Source: Synaphobranchus kaupii (taxonomy: Eukaryota; Chordata; Actinopteri; Anguilliformes; Synaphobranchidae). From it: 64,000 nt of DNA. The stretch lies in the NCBI GenBank assembly GCA_029718625.1, contig JAINUF010000034.1, forward strand, positions 447,265 to 511,264. The letters are read 5' to 3'. Made by a program: the position numbers and the translations under genes. Shown piece by piece: positions 12,554 to 44,500 of this stretch (its first letter is position 1; each line of letters begins with the position of its first letter). The notes beneath the pieces were generated by a model. That model saw only the letters and a program-made list of their open reading frames with translations. It was not told the DNA's origin and did no database searches.

Positions 12554-13716
12554 TTTTGTATGTATGTATGTATGTGTGTGCGTGCCTGCATGCGTGTGTG
12601 TGTGTGTGTGTTTGTGTGTGTGCTGTTTCTGTATGTATGTATGTGTGTGTGTGCGTGTTGTTTTTGTGTGTGTGTGTGTGCGTGCGTGTGTGCGTGCGTG
12701 CGTGCGTGCGTGCGTGCGTGTCTGTGTGTGTGTGCGTGCGTGCGTGCGTGTCTGTGTGTGCATGCACATCTCCCTCCTCTGCTCCCTTGAGGAACAGCTC
12801 AGCCCGGTTAGTTCCACAGTGCTTCTCTTTGCCCCCGTCAGTAACCGCTCCTAAAAAGGGAAACGAGATGAAGTGGAACGTGCCTCACACGGTCAGCCAA
12901 TTCTCTCTGACAGATCAGTGAGCGGTCCAAATATCCTGACCAGGTCAGCTGCAATACCACTGGACAGACAGCTGGCGGCAGCACCAACTTATCTAACACT
13001 ACGAGCAGTCGTTCAGTATAGCCCGGTATAGCCACAGCTCAGACACTAACCAGAGAATTCTGATATCAAAAGAAGAATTTTTAAGTGCTGGTAAATACAC
13101 GTGCTTTATACAATATATTTGACACCCAAACTAAGAGCAATCTATGTCTTTTAAAACACTTACTGAGCCAGTACATGTGAAGTTCTTTACTCAAGGTACC
13201 AGCAGTTGCACCTGCTGGTAACAAACCTAACCACAATGGCTTCATCAGCTTAAAAAGAGTCATACTGTAACAGAAGGGTTTCTGGGATAACTTCAGATGC
13301 TTTAAATAACAGGGAAATGTGTTAGCTGGGGAGACGTGTTTATTAGATCAGTGGGCTGTTAGAGGTGATGAAAGTCTGTGGACTCTTGGGGGGGGAGGGG
13401 ATAGATAGATAGATAGATAGAGAGATAGAGAGAGAGAGAGAAGTTACTCAATTCCCCTGTATATTTACGTAGTTCTCCAAACGTACCGGAAACCAAACTC
13501 GTGTGTACATGCTCTTAAGCTTATGACACTACAGCTGTATGTATCTGTGAATTATAGATTGAAGTGTTTATATTTACATTACTGATTGGTAACTGCCAAT
13601 GGCATTTGAATTGTAACCTGATGTTGACATCTCATGGCTCCTGATGGACTGTGAAGGTCAATTTGCACTTGGCTAACCCCTCTCTCTATCTATCTCTCTC
13701 TCTCTCTTTATTTCAG
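8881..13716. other. remaining upstream intron
   Basis: It contains a TTA repeat at 9030-9055, a GT/T-rich stretch at 10105-10310, a large GT-rich block at 12517-12760 and a (GATA)n/(GA)n tract at 13400-13440. No STIM EF-hand exon or other conserved exon is visible. All longer ORFs here are in simple sequence or lack splice context. Confidence 0.5.
12517..12760. repeat. compound (GT)n, (GTAT)n and (GTGC)n microsatellite
   Basis: The block is a mixture of TG, TATG and TGCG repeats over about 240 bp. The long Cys/Val or His/Thr ORFs on both strands are artefacts of the repeat. Confidence 0.9.
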
Positions 13717-31343
<17,627 letters not shown>

Positions 31344-32272
31344 AATGAAGAATAGAGGGGGGTGGTCATTTAGCCTTAAAACGGACTGTCAACAAAAAGC
31401 CAAAATATGTGATATCTTTTTTTCATCCTTTCTTTTAATGGAACATCGCTCTGTCTGGATCCCCAAGATTGGAGGCCATTTCTTTTCTTCAATGCCTTTT
31501 TGTTCACTCATAGTCTCACAGTTGTCAAAGGTCAAAGGTCAGTGCCGGCCATCACCAAGACAACCAAACAGTTTAAGGCCTATTTACTGTTTTTTTTTTT
31601 CTCTCTCTTTTTAGTTAGAACCAAAAGTCACTTTTTTGGAGGAGGGGTGGGGAGTGGACAGAGGTTGGGGGGTGGTGGGGTGGGGATATGGTCATTGAGC
31701 TTTAACTGAGCTCTTGTTTACCAAGGCTACAGAGCTCGTATACTTGACAATTTTCCTTTGAAAAATACCCTGCTAAGGTCTGTTGCACTACTGCTTTCCT
31801 ATTGAGGAGAGGGCCGCTGCTTGCGGTATTGTCAATATATATATAAAAAAAAGAAATTTGTAGAAATAAGATATATATATATATATATATATATATATCT
31901 ATACATACTATGTTTTTACATATAATGTTATATTAGAGGTTTTTAAATAGAAATGTGATTTCTATCAGTGGGTTTTCACAAAGAGAGACTGATTTTTACT
32001 AAAGAAAGGAGAGAATTATGCAGATTTTCGCACAGCAGCGCTGGGCTCACAGTGCTGTCCCCCAGGGCCTGGTTTTCACTGTGACTCCAAACTCTCCCGA
32101 AAACGACCCTTCGTTTACCATGCGCCTGACCATATGTAATGTTGACGTAAACTGTGACGACGTCGGTGCAACGTTGTTTAAATGTTGTGAGAACGTTCTG
32201 TATGGCCATCAAGAAGGCTATGGCATCCCAGCTGTGCATCTTCAGTTGTCAGAAGTACATCACTCGCTGGCA

Positions 32273-32278
32273 AATAAA
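32273..32278 (+). terminator. proximal poly(A) signal of stim2
   Basis: This is a canonical AATAAA about 930 nt after the stop, followed by an encoded run of about 16 A. It is a plausible alternative cleavage site; the A-run could also cause internal priming in cDNA libraries. Confidence 0.5.
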
Positions 32279-32401
32279 ATGAAGACAAAAAAAAAAAAAA
32301 AACTTCTGTTGACAAGCAGAAAATTAAATTGTTTACAAAGTGTTAGGGATTTTTTTTGAACATTTGGTGTGTGAAACTTTGTATACTGTAGAGTAAGAGT
32401 T

Positions 32402-32407
32402 AATAAA
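32402..32407 (+). terminator. distal poly(A) signal of stim2
   Basis: This is a canonical AATAAA followed after about 15-30 nt by CTCTGTTGTGATTTG and a T-rich stretch, a good downstream GU/U-rich element. It is the stronger of the two candidates. Confidence 0.6.
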
Positions 32408-32430
32408 AATGGAGGCATTATGCGCTCTGT

Positions 32431-34513
32431 TGTGATTTGTTTTTATTTAGTAATTGTGAATGAAAAATTCTCAATGTTTTCTCATTTTTCTAAAGCATCA
32501 CGACTTTAACCACCTGATCTTTATTTCCCTCTGCCAAGTATCAGAGGGATTTCTTTAAAACCCAGATATCAATTGTGCCATTTTAGTTTTTATTTCAGAA
32601 ATGCTGTAGTCTATACATTTCCTTTGAATTGAGTAAATTATGTAGTTTACATTTACTTGTCCTATCAACCATAATGGCTACCTAGCCATGTGTCCGAGAA
32701 TTTTACAGGTTAGGACAGAAGTTATAACACTATCATAATATGATATGTCAGCATGTCAGAATTGTTATACAGGTGTTCTATCACGCTTATGACAGCGTTT
32801 TGTAGGCTGAACGGCAATGGTTCAAGTTTGTAATTATGTGGCTAGAGCAGCATTGTTACTCTTCAACCCAAGTATGAAGCATATTTACTTTACATTTTAA
32901 GTGTCATTTTGAGTTTTGTAAATATAAAAGTTAATAGCTGTGCAACTGTTAGCAGGTGACCCTTTAGAAATCTGATCTATTCATATTGATTTGTCCAATC
33001 AAGCACTTTCCTTGGGTTTTCTTACACCTGTGGTGCCTCTAAATGTGTCAGGTTTGCAGTGAGGTTCTGTCCAAATCAAGCTTACTCACAAGCCCTTTCA
33101 GACCAGACTGAATTAGCTGAAAACCTGCACATAATTATTGTGTACAGCACTACTTTTAAATTGTGTTTTCTCTTTTTTGATTTTTTTGTGATCCAAGGTA
33201 TGATTGTTAGCTTGTTTCATTGCATGCCTTGGTGCGCCAAAATATGCGTTTTGTTTTGATAAAAAAGAACATAAGAAAGTTAACTGTAAGGAGAACAGAC
33301 CATGCTGCTCACCATTCACTAATTATGGTTACGTTTTTAAAGCACTTTAACATCTTTCGCTAAAAAAAAAAACCCAACATGTAAAATAGTTAGAACAGTA
33401 AACAAATCTAAATGATCCGTAAAACCATTTTTGAGTCAATTAGCTTTATCAGTCGGTTTTCTTTTTAAGTTAAGAACTTATAATATATATCGAAATTATT
33501 GTAATTTCTGTCAAATTAGCATACAGCAAGTTGAATATAGTGCTGTTTGCAAAGGAGAACATTCACATTTTGTTAGTTTTGTTAGTATTTTGACTTCAGT
33601 AATTATGTTGGCGTCATTGATTTTCTTTAAAACCAAATCAATTATTTAGTAAAGTAATAATCTTAGAATAATGGAACATATTTCACTCTGGCACAACTAT
33701 AGAAAATAGATTTTCCTGAACATTGTTTCTTTATATTTTTTATTTTAATTCTGTAAATGTAAAAAATAGCCATATTTGGTGGCAGTTGGTGCCATTTATG
33801 TATTTTATAATTAAAATCTATTGTGTCACTGATATATTCTCTGAAGGTTGTGCAATACAAATGTCAGTTACTGTGAACGCCGGAACAGAAGCAGAAAATA
33901 ATATCTCAATGGGTGTCAATGACAAAATCCTTTAGCCTTAAGAGCTGTTTACTTAATCCACAAGGCACTCTCTTATGCTTGCCCCCCTCTTGTACTAAGA
34001 GGAAATAGTTTTTTATGAAAATTTGCACACGCAATGGTAATAAAAAGCATGATCCCAATACTAACATGAACAGAAGGACACGTTCATAAATAAACAATGC
34101 AAGAGTGCACTGTGCTTTTGGGATAAGGGGAAATGTTTTTTTAAATTTTTTTTTTAACCCTTCAGGTAGCAACACTTTATTATGCCTTTTCTGTGTGTGT
34201 GTGCGTGCGTGCATAGCTTTAATTTTTAGTGTTGTATTTATTACCGGCTTTCATGTCTTTAAATTAAAAATATAAATGTAATTTGTCAAGTGTGTAATCT
34301 TGACAAAACCACAGGTGATGATATTTCCCTGGGGGAGGGGCCTACAAAAATAAACCCTTTGCCTGAGGCAGTGTGACCTACTGTTTACAGTTGAATTTGC
34401 TGTGTTAATGAACAAACCAGCAAATGCATTAGCTTTTGTAGTAGTCTCACGGAGGTCAGTCAGAGAGTCCTGTATCTTTACCAAGACAGCCCCACCCCCA
34501 CCAACACACTCTC
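32431..34513. other. downstream intergenic, nothing recognised
   Basis: This is AT-rich sequence after the stim2 3' end, without repeats of note or a conserved reading frame. Some of it may still be UTR if a more distal poly(A) site is used. Confidence 0.4.
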
Positions 34514-36460
<1,947 letters not shown>

Positions 36461-36464
36461 TGTT

Positions 36465-36625
36465 ACATTGAGGCATTTTGCAGACAGACATCTATTTCCA
36501 CAGCTGGATATTTATTGGTGTAATTTACTGAGCAATTACCTTGCTCAAGGGTACATCAATGCCCCATCACTGACTGACCCAATGACCTCCGAGTTACAAG
36601 TCTGGCTCCCTAACCATTTTAACTA
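36465..36625 (-). repeat. SINE fragment, reverse orientation
   Basis: GAGGCATTTTGCAGACAGAC, CAGCTGGATATTTATTGG and CCTTGCTCAAGGGTACATCA match the reverse of the 6113 SINE family. The tRNA-like end is degraded. Confidence 0.7.
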
Positions 36626-37023
36626 CACTACACTGAACACACAGACAGGAGAAAGTTGGTAGGTCGCTGGCCTGTATGAATCCCGGGCTGCATTCAAATC
36701 CAATTTAACACGCTCCCTTCCCTTGCTGTCTTCCCTTGATGGAGCTATCTTGTGACGCAATTTGCTACGGGCAGCAAGCAAACTTAAATGTGCTTTGCAA
36801 TTGGATCCGAATCACACTTGGTGTGGCTGCCATATTTCATCCTGGCATTTTGGGGATTCCCCCCTTGAAGCAAGGGAAGGGAATGACAAGAAGAAAGGAC
36901 AAATTTTGGATCTGAAGGCAGCCCTGCTCTCCAGATAGAAATCACACTAAAACAATGTTAAGGCGCATAAAGCAATCGCACAATGCATTAACATATGCTG
37001 TATAAAAAGTGTAGGCCTACTTC

Positions 37024-37414
37024 GGGGCTTCCCAACCCTGTTCCTGGATATACTGTCCTGTAGGTTTTAATTTCAACCCTAATTTGGTACACCCGGGGGG
37101 TATTCCACAAAACAAGATTATCAAGTTACCCAGATAACAGAACTATAAGGCTGTATTGTCACATTAGTGAAATCTCTGTCGATAAAAATGCACTAGAATC
37201 TGGTTTAAGAGTGTGATTCAGTCATACATGGTTAGCTACTGATATTGAAAGTTTCTGAGGTTATTTCATGGTATTATTTTATAATTATCTGGCTAACTTG
37301 CTTATCCTGCTTTGCGAAAAACAAGATTGCTAGCTGTTGAATGACGTGCTTAGTTAAGGTTGGAGTGAAAACCTACAAGACGTTAGATCTTCAGGAACAG
37401 GTTCGGGCAGCCCT
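37024..37414. mobile_element. outer MITE, interrupted by a second MITE
   Basis: Left arm GGGGCTTCCCAACCCTGTTC and TCCTGTAGGTTTTAATTTCA pair with right arm GGAGTGAAAACCTACAAGAC and GGAACAGGTTCGGGCAGCCC. This is a familiar fish dispersed repeat. The central part (about 37096-37325) is a different palindrome. Confidence 0.65.
37096..37325. mobile_element. inner palindromic MITE nested in 37024-37414
   Basis: Left arm TATTCCACAAAACAAGATTA and AAGTTACCCAGATAA pair with right arm TTATCTGGCTAACTTGCTTA and TCCTGCTTTGCGAAAAAC. It is related in style to the palindromes at 39326 and 44374. Confidence 0.6.
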
Positions 37415-37437
37415 GGTCTACATTGTAGGCATGCACA

Positions 37438-38089
37438 TTAAAGGGATAGTTTGGAATTTTGGACATAATGTCTCAATTACGACTTACCCATGATGTAGTT
37501 GATTGATGGAAACCATTTTCAGCTAATTCCATGCTGTCCCTTCTTTTGGACTTACACACGTTGCTAGCGCAACTCTAAGGTAACCGGTAGCATCCACTAC
37601 CAAACGCACTTAAACACTCCACAGTGCACCCAATGCAAATAAAATACGACGACAGTCTATCTGGGTTATTTTTAGTGTTTATACCATCATTTTTGAAGTC
37701 AAACTATCGTTGAATGTTTTACTTTCTGCTGACCTATATTATCTGCGGAAGTACGGCGGCGGAGCGAACGTGGCCATTGCAACTTGTTGCTCTTCTTTGT
37801 TGTTGTAGTCGACCAGTGTCGGCAATACATTCGTAGGTAATGTAAAGTATCCCTCCCCAGATAGACTGTCGTCGTATTTTATTTGCTTTGGGTGCACTGT
37901 GGAGTGTTAAAGTGCGTTTGGTAGTGGATGCTACCGGTTACCTTAGAGTTGCGCTAGCATTAGCAATGTGTGTATGTCCAAAAGAAGGGACAGCATGGAA
38001 TTAGCTGAAAATGGTTTCCATCAATCAACTACATCATGGGTAAGTCGTAATTGAGACATTATGTCCAAAATTCCAAACTATCCCTTTAA
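37438..38089. mobile_element. TTAA-flanked palindromic element (652 bp)
   Basis: TTAA at 37438-37441 and 38086-38089 enclose inverted arms of about 230 bp starting AGGGATAGTTTGGAATTTTG. The arms are almost identical over their length (for example the block around 37560-37675 is mirrored near 37860-37975). The centre (about 37676-37850) is unique. Ends and target site are like those of 1280-2250 but the sequence is different, so this is a second Kolobok-like non-autonomous family. Confidence 0.8.
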
Positions 38090-38344
38090 GGGCCTTATTT
38101 TAGCGTGCAACAAGAGTGTCCCACTTGGGGACTCAAACTCATCATCTTACACCACGCTACACCAGCCCTGTGTCTAATGTGTATTTTAAATACTTTAACT
38201 GTGTAGTACAATCTGAAAACAGTCCCTGAGTGATGCCTGAAGGTTTTCAGTGAAACATATTCCTGACCAAAACATACAATCATATAAAAGAAGAATTTTG
38301 TACCGAGTACTTTGCAGGTGTATATACCGAGCCCAGGTCAGAAC

Positions 38345-38515
38345 ATTCAGGTTTATAAATACGTAGGTTGTGGGTTTAAATCCAAACTGGGGCATTGTTG
38401 TGCCTTTGAGCAAGGCACCTAACCTGAGTTTCCTTAACTAAAATGTCGAGCTGTATAAATTGAATGTACATGTATGTAAAAATGTAACCTGCTGAACGCA
38501 GAGATGTAAATTTAA
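38345..38515 (+). repeat. SINE fragment, forward orientation
   Basis: GGTTGTGGGTTTAAATCC is a degraded B-box region, followed by TGTGCCTTTGAGCAAGGCAC and GAGCTGTATAAATTGAATG, as in the 6113 SINE. The 3' tail is missing. Confidence 0.75.
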
Positions 38516-39131
38516 CGAGACAAAAGTTTTGTTTTGCCAGAGTCCTCATTTTCTTAAGTAGAGCAATAGACTGACATACGGTTTATCCTGAAATTTGAAA
38601 TTGATGGTTTAGAGAAAACAGTGCATGATTGCTCAATCAATATAAAGTCAATATTATGAAATTGCATGTGGTGATCCAATTCAGCACGAAGGAATATGTT
38701 AGGGGCCGCTTTTTGTGATGAATGTTTTACTTTAATACTACTAAAACGGCAAAATAAAAATGAAAAAACAAAAACATCCCAGTCACAGTTCCTACACTTT
38801 GGCAATTGCCAAATATGAAATACAAACGCTGCCCACAAGATGTCAGAAATGCACTGTAAGGAACTAATTTAAAAAAAATAAAATAAAAAATACTATTCAT
38901 GCTGCGCGCCGTAGATTAGATCGATAGGTGTGCATTTGCAGATGTTTGTTAGCTCTGCGACGGATGTGAAATGTGATTTGGTGCGATGCTGTGATCGTGG
39001 TGGGTGTGATAGTATTCCACCAAGACGGAGACATCCCTGCCCAATACAAATGGAAATGGAAGCAAAACGATTCATCTTTTTAACCCCGCGATGCTGAAAC
39101 AGCAGCCCCAGCTTGGGCTGTCTGTGTAGGA

Positions 39132-39325
39132 CAGAGGTAGGAAATCCACATTCAGAAAGTAAAAGTCCTCCCCAGTATTTTGTTCCAAGCACCTGGATAT
39201 GCTAATTAGCACAATTCTTCAGCCGGGAGGTAGAACTAATTAGTGAAATCAGCTGGCTGAGTTTACGGGTGGAAGAAACACATGGCAGGACTTTTCCTTT
39301 CTGACCCCTGGACTGTCCACCTCTG
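39132..39325. mobile_element. MITE-like palindrome
   Basis: CAGAGGTAGGAAATCCACAT and AGAAAGTAAAAGTCCT at the left pair with AGGACTTTTCCTTTCTGACC and GTCCACCTCTG at the right. The interior AATTAG words repeat around the centre. Confidence 0.65.
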
Positions 39326-39495
39326 GGGCCTGCATCACGAAGCAGGATTACTGAGCTTGCTGGATAATTGCACTGAGTAAAACCCGGAACACCTCTTTTT
39401 ACTTCAGTTCATGTTCCATATTTGAGAGGGTTCCGGGTTTTACTCAGTGCAGTTATCCACCTAACTCAGTGACCCTGCTTTGTGATACAGGGCCC
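39326..39495. mobile_element. palindromic MITE (about 170 bp), directly adjacent
   Basis: GGGCCTGCATCACGAAGCAG, TTGCACTGAGTAAAACCCGG on the left pair with CCGGGTTTTACTCAGTGCAG and CCCTGCTTTGTGATACAGGG on the right. This resembles the short stem-loop MITEs described in teleosts (Angel type). A relative lies at 44374. Confidence 0.8.
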
Positions 39496-42400
39496 TGGTG
39501 TCGGAGCAGCGAGGCTATGTAGAAATTACCAAGAGGAGTGGCATGGCGGTTTCGAGAGGTCACGGCGCATACAAGCCTAGGCTTTTTATCAAACGGTTGG
39601 CGATATTTATGACCCCCCCCCCCCCCCCAAAAAAAGAAGAAAAAAAAACCCACCACGGTGTAGATGAAGCTGATATCCTAAGAAGCAGTCGTACCCCAGC
39701 GTTCCGGTGGATAGCAACGTTCTGCTTGGGCGCCGCTACATTCATTGTAATATGAAACTCGTATAAACTCATTGGCGTAATGAATGGAAACCCAAACGCA
39801 CATATATTTGCACGCTTCTAACCAGCGGTGAAGCTATGCAGCGAGTGCCCTGCAGCCAGGCTATACATCTGTGCCAAATGGGTTTATTAGTGTGGTTAAT
39901 GCACTGTGACCCTAAGGGCCACACGGTGCTCCCCCTGCAGCCTCTCTCAAAACCAGCGGGGCGCTAGGCAGCTGCAAGCGACGCCGTGGCGATGGTGAGA
40001 AGCTGCGTCGCCATGGGAACCTCGGAACACAAACTTTCTCTGGGTATCAGACGGGAGGTGTATTGACTCTTCCACAGTGCAGTGGGGCTAAACCCTCAGG
40101 GCTGTGGGGTGACTCACAGTCTGAGGAAGGACTGGCTCTCAGAGGGAATGCAAGGTATATTTGACCTCTGACCCTCTCAATCAGGACTCCACAGGAATAG
40201 AGGGCGACAGACTCCGCGCGTGCCACTGCAGCCCAGGTGAAAACAACGAGCCGGATTCCTTCAATATTTGTTGCCACATTCAAGCTTTCACGTTTATTTC
40301 TGGCAATCAGAAAAATTGAGTTGATGAGAAAAACTAATATCTTCATTTAATTGTGATTACTAGAAACCACAATGCACTTAATTTTTGAATGGGTAAAGAG
40401 TTCATTCATTAGAAAAGTAATATAAAAAAATAAAACCTTGCTTAAATTTGTTAAAGATAAAAAGGCTAATTCACTTGTCACATTAAGTCTAGGCTGTGTC
40501 TAACAACCCAAATCTGCTGCATAAATATACACTCACTACAACACGGTCCACCACTCTCTTACACTAACCCAACACTGACACATGTTTAACCTCAGGAATA
40601 GAGGCTTATGAATGTATAATGAAGTAACTGGCAAGACTCTGGCCCTGAGGATGTTAGGGTTACATTCCAAGTTAATTTCACAAATTAGCTGGGAGGGTGT
40701 GAAGGGGTGGGGGGTGCCCTGAATCGAAGAATGGGAAGTGGGGAAAAAAACACCATGGGATATTTGAACGGTGGCATAGGGATCACACAAATACGGATGA
40801 AAAACCGCAACATTAATCTTGCGATGAGTGAGACTTGAATAGATCTGTACAGCGCTGTGCCTTAATCTGCTTCAGCTGTGCCTAAACTCCAGGCGTGAAG
40901 GCATTGAGGCTCCGCTGGCTCTCAGTGCGCTGGCATGCTCGGGCCCACAGACTTGTAAAGGCACCAGTCTCCTCTTAAGCCGTGCCTGGGGAGGACGCTC
41001 TGACGAAGTTCTGCGCCCGCGCGCGTTAAACCCGAGGCTGTGGAAAACCTTCTCCGGTTCCGATGCGCGAGGCCTGAGGGCAGCAGCGGTTAAATCAGCG
41101 CCCTTCTGGGCAGGAGTGGGGCCTTCCCTCGTGCTCCAAATAATTTAGCCACGCCCATAATCAAGCATCACAACTGACAAGATAATGTTGCATTAAAGGC
41201 AGATCTGAATATCAAGGCACGCTGTAAACTGCATTTTAATGTAAGTGATCTTGGTCTTGGTGTCTGGGGGTGGGATTGCACCTGAGCTCACAGCGATTTC
41301 TAGGCTATTGCCTTTGTTTAAAGCAGGCCAGTTAAAACAAGCTAAGGTGGAGATGGAGAGGGGGTAGGGGAAGAGATGCTGGAAACAGCTGATCTGCGCA
41401 TTAATTTCACTGGTGGCATTGCTGTATATATATAGCAGAAGATATATGAGAGCCATCTATATTACTGCCTTTTTTACATACTCAAAGTAAAGTAAGAACT
41501 GAAATGTTCCCCAACAGGGGATGTGGAATGCAAAGCAATAATTAAACAGACAGACAAACTGCCTCACTGCGAGATTTAGGTCTGCTCCGGGATTCAGGTC
41601 CATTCTCCCTTCACATTCCAATTGACATTCCCGCATTCCACCAAGGAATCCCTTCAGCACAGTGGGTCGGAGGAGCCTCCGTATATCCACAAAGAAACTT
41701 TTTCCTCTCTATCAAATAAATTCAATCAATTCCATATGTGTCAAACAGAGGACTTGATCTCTCAAACAGAGAGAGCCGAATTTGATTTGAGTGAATTTAA
41801 GAGAAGTGCGGATGAATAATACATGCTGTTCCTTGAAGTAACGCTCACTTATTAAATCCCAGGTTCCACTGAGCTTCACATTGGCTTGAATCATTCCAGA
41901 GACACAGCTAAGGAAATATCCCTTATCTGTTTGGCTGTCCCAGCACACATCGGCGCATCCTCCGTGTATATTCCTGCTTCTGATATGAAGCAAAGTGTTT
42001 TCTTATACGATTGCACTGGCGACATAAAGCATATTTAAACACGGATGTGATGTAAGTGCAAAGGTACCACAGAGGGATTTTTTTGGGAGGTGAAAGTTCA
42101 ATTTGTAGCCGTTGTGAAATTCAAAATGGAGTCTGGCTGTTTTAAATGCAGGCTGATGCTAGGGGTGTTATATGCTAAGCCGTCACAGCCATAAAAAAGT
42201 GTCCTTCTGCCTCTGGCTTTGCTTTTTGAAAGCTCAAAGCTGTCATTTATTGTGCTTGGTCTTTCTTGGTCCCTGCTTGGAACTATATGTTTAAGCATGT
42301 GAATGGGTGGATGTGTGAATGCGTGTGCATGTGCACGTGTATGTATATGTGTGCATGCGCATGTACAGTATATGTGTGTGAATGTAAAGTGTATAACTGT

Positions 42401-43042
42401 GTGAGAACAGTATGTGAGTGTATGTATGAATGCATTTGCATGTTTATGACTATTGTGTGTGTGTGTCTGTGTGTGTTCATCAGTGTGTGCATGGATGCGT
42501 GTGCCTTTGTGTGTGCATGTGTGGATGTGTGAACGAGCAGATTAGTGTGTTCAGTAGTATATGCTTGATTGTTCATGCGTGTATTTTTAGTGTGTGTACG
42601 TGTTTAAATGTGTGTCTTTGTGTAGGTGAGTTTGCGTGTGTGTACGTAGGTGAGTGTGTGTGTTTGTGTAGGTGAGCGTGCGTGTGTGTGTGTTGCGATG
42701 TCGAAGCATCCACTCTCCTCGGTAGATGGCAGGCTTGCGCTGTAGAGCCCGGATCGCTGCGCTTGCAGACAGCGTTGGACCAGCTCCAGAATCCATAATT
42801 AATGCTGCTGCCGCTGCTGCTACCTCTGCTTTCCCTGCCACCGGTACACAGGGCCTGCAGCATGACAGAATGCCTTTTATGGTGTACGGTGACACCATGA
42901 CCCAGCAGCTCACTGAAACAGCAGCTCTGTCTCACCCAGCTGAGCAAGGTAAAATACCACTCCATTAGTCCTGTTTGGAAAATCTGAATGTCTCCTTCAG
43001 TAAAGACAATAAAGAGAGAAGGAAGGAGAGAGAGAGAGAGAT

Positions 43043-43073
<31 letters not shown>

Positions 43074-44373
43074 TGAGTGGTGTATTAAAATGTACTCTGT
43101 GCACATTGTATTTACTGCTGTTGTGAATCTCACTGTTTTCGTTTTTCAGGATCCTGGCTCTCCTGGAACATGTAGATCTTCGTTTCCTCAGTGCATATGC
43201 GTGGCGTTTTCAGGGACCACAGCATTTCCAACTCTTCAGACTGACCCCTGAAAGACTCTGTTTACGGGCAAAACCCAGCAGGAGCCCAGCTGGGGGGCGT
43301 CTCCACGAGGGAAATGTGTTTCATTGTTTTTTCACGGCTCCCACCATTTATGACAACATTGCCATCATAAATGGATACACTGCACGTTAGCGTTTCCAAT
43401 TTCCGCCCATAAATGTCTCCTGGTTGCTCTAAATTTTATCACCTGATCCGGTGATATCATATTTTTTTAAAAATATCATATTTTACTTTGCTGAGAAATT
43501 TGTCACAGTAACTCCAATAAACTGAAATCACTGACCTAGAAATTTTCAAGTCCTAGTCTCAAAAGATCAAAAATAATATTTTTGTAAATAACAGAGATGC
43601 GCAATGGTTTGGAAATTCTTGGGTAGTAGTGGCTCCAAACTGAATTTTAAGAGCCAAGTACACTATACCTTTGAGCCCTTGGATCAAATACGTATAATAA
43701 ATGCTCTACCTCTTTGGATATGGTTGAAATATTAAAACAGGGAAACATGTTGCTACTCAAAACTGTACAGTCATGTGACAGAAGAATGTGACCAATAGTG
43801 TTTTGAAAATAGATTTTCACCAGTTGTCCATTTTAAAATGGCCTGTAATCTGGTATCCAAAACTAATTGTACTGGTGTCTAAAGGTTTAAAGCCTCCCAA
43901 AGGATTACGTGACCCACATCTGCTTTGGTCAATCCAGTGCTACCCCCCCTGGAGGGATGCCTCCACAGGACTTCTTTAACGCTAAGGCCATGGGACTGAG
44001 CCACAAAGGAACAGATATGTCTGTTTACAGCGCCCGTGTCACTGCCTCGGGAGCCAGAGCTTCGCTCTCTCAAATGTCGTAACTGCCGTTGAATTAAAGA
44101 TGAATGCCACCTCCCAGAACAGCGGCAGTTTAAACCGCAACTGGAGAACCGTACGTGATTGCTGAACAGAAGTGCTCTTAAAAGAAAGAGCTACTTTCAT
44201 AACCTCGCTCTGCATTTTCTTTTCTCCCGTAAAGGTTTTGAACGGCTGAAAGGCGCAAACGTTTTTTTGGCACGCTGCCTTAATCAGTGAAGGGTTTTTG
44301 TTTTTGTCCGTTGGCTATCTCACATACCCAACTCTAAAATGTCATCAAAGAGTCAGGCAGACAGGGCCCTGTT
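39496..44373. other. intergenic, no gene supported
   Basis: It contains a 16-nt C run and A-rich run at 39612-39650, a GT-rich stretch at 42315-42695 and a (GA)n at about 43025-43072. Other parts are unique-looking, including a 42703-42960 segment discussed among the findings. No splice-consistent conserved gene was recognised. Confidence 0.4.
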
Positions 44374-44500
44374 CCTCGTAGCTGGCTAACTGTGCTGAGT
44401 AAAACCCGGAAACCCCCCAAATTTGGAACATATTAACTAGCAGAAACACGGTTTTATTCGGCAGAGTTACCAGCTAACTCTGCTAGCCAACGAACTGAAT
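44374..44500. mobile_element. palindromic MITE, diverged
   Basis: GGGCCCTGTTCCTCGTAGCT, GTGCTGAGTAAAACCCGGAA pair imperfectly with GGTTTTATTCGGCAGAGTTA and AGCTAACTCTGCTAGCC. It is related to 39326-39495. Confidence 0.6.

Larger units (their letters stand above)
31344..32430 (+). other. stim2: stim2 3' untranslated region
   Basis: The sequence after the stop is AT-rich, with no ORF of note and a (TA)n tract at about 31872-31899. AATAAA occurs at 32273-32278 (followed closely by an A-run, 32286-32301) and at 32402-32407. The second is followed within 30 nt by GT/T-rich sequence typical of a downstream cleavage element, so cleavage near 32420-32430 is inferred. The exact 3' end cannot be seen without transcript data. 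Confidence 0.65.

Noticed and set aside
12320..12921. Long Cys/Val and His/Thr ORFs on both strands
   Set aside because: They are translations of GT/CA microsatellites. The same happens at 15631-16159, 34251-34825, 45800-46415, 54159-54592 and 55523-55977.
1..13716. EF-hand or signal-peptide exons of stim2
   Set aside because: No acidic EF-loop sequence of the DxDxDG type with flanking splice sites was seen, so these exons are taken to be upstream of the window.
42573..43133. 186-codon minus-strand ORF
   Set aside because: It crosses a GA microsatellite and a GT-rich block, and its ends are low complexity.
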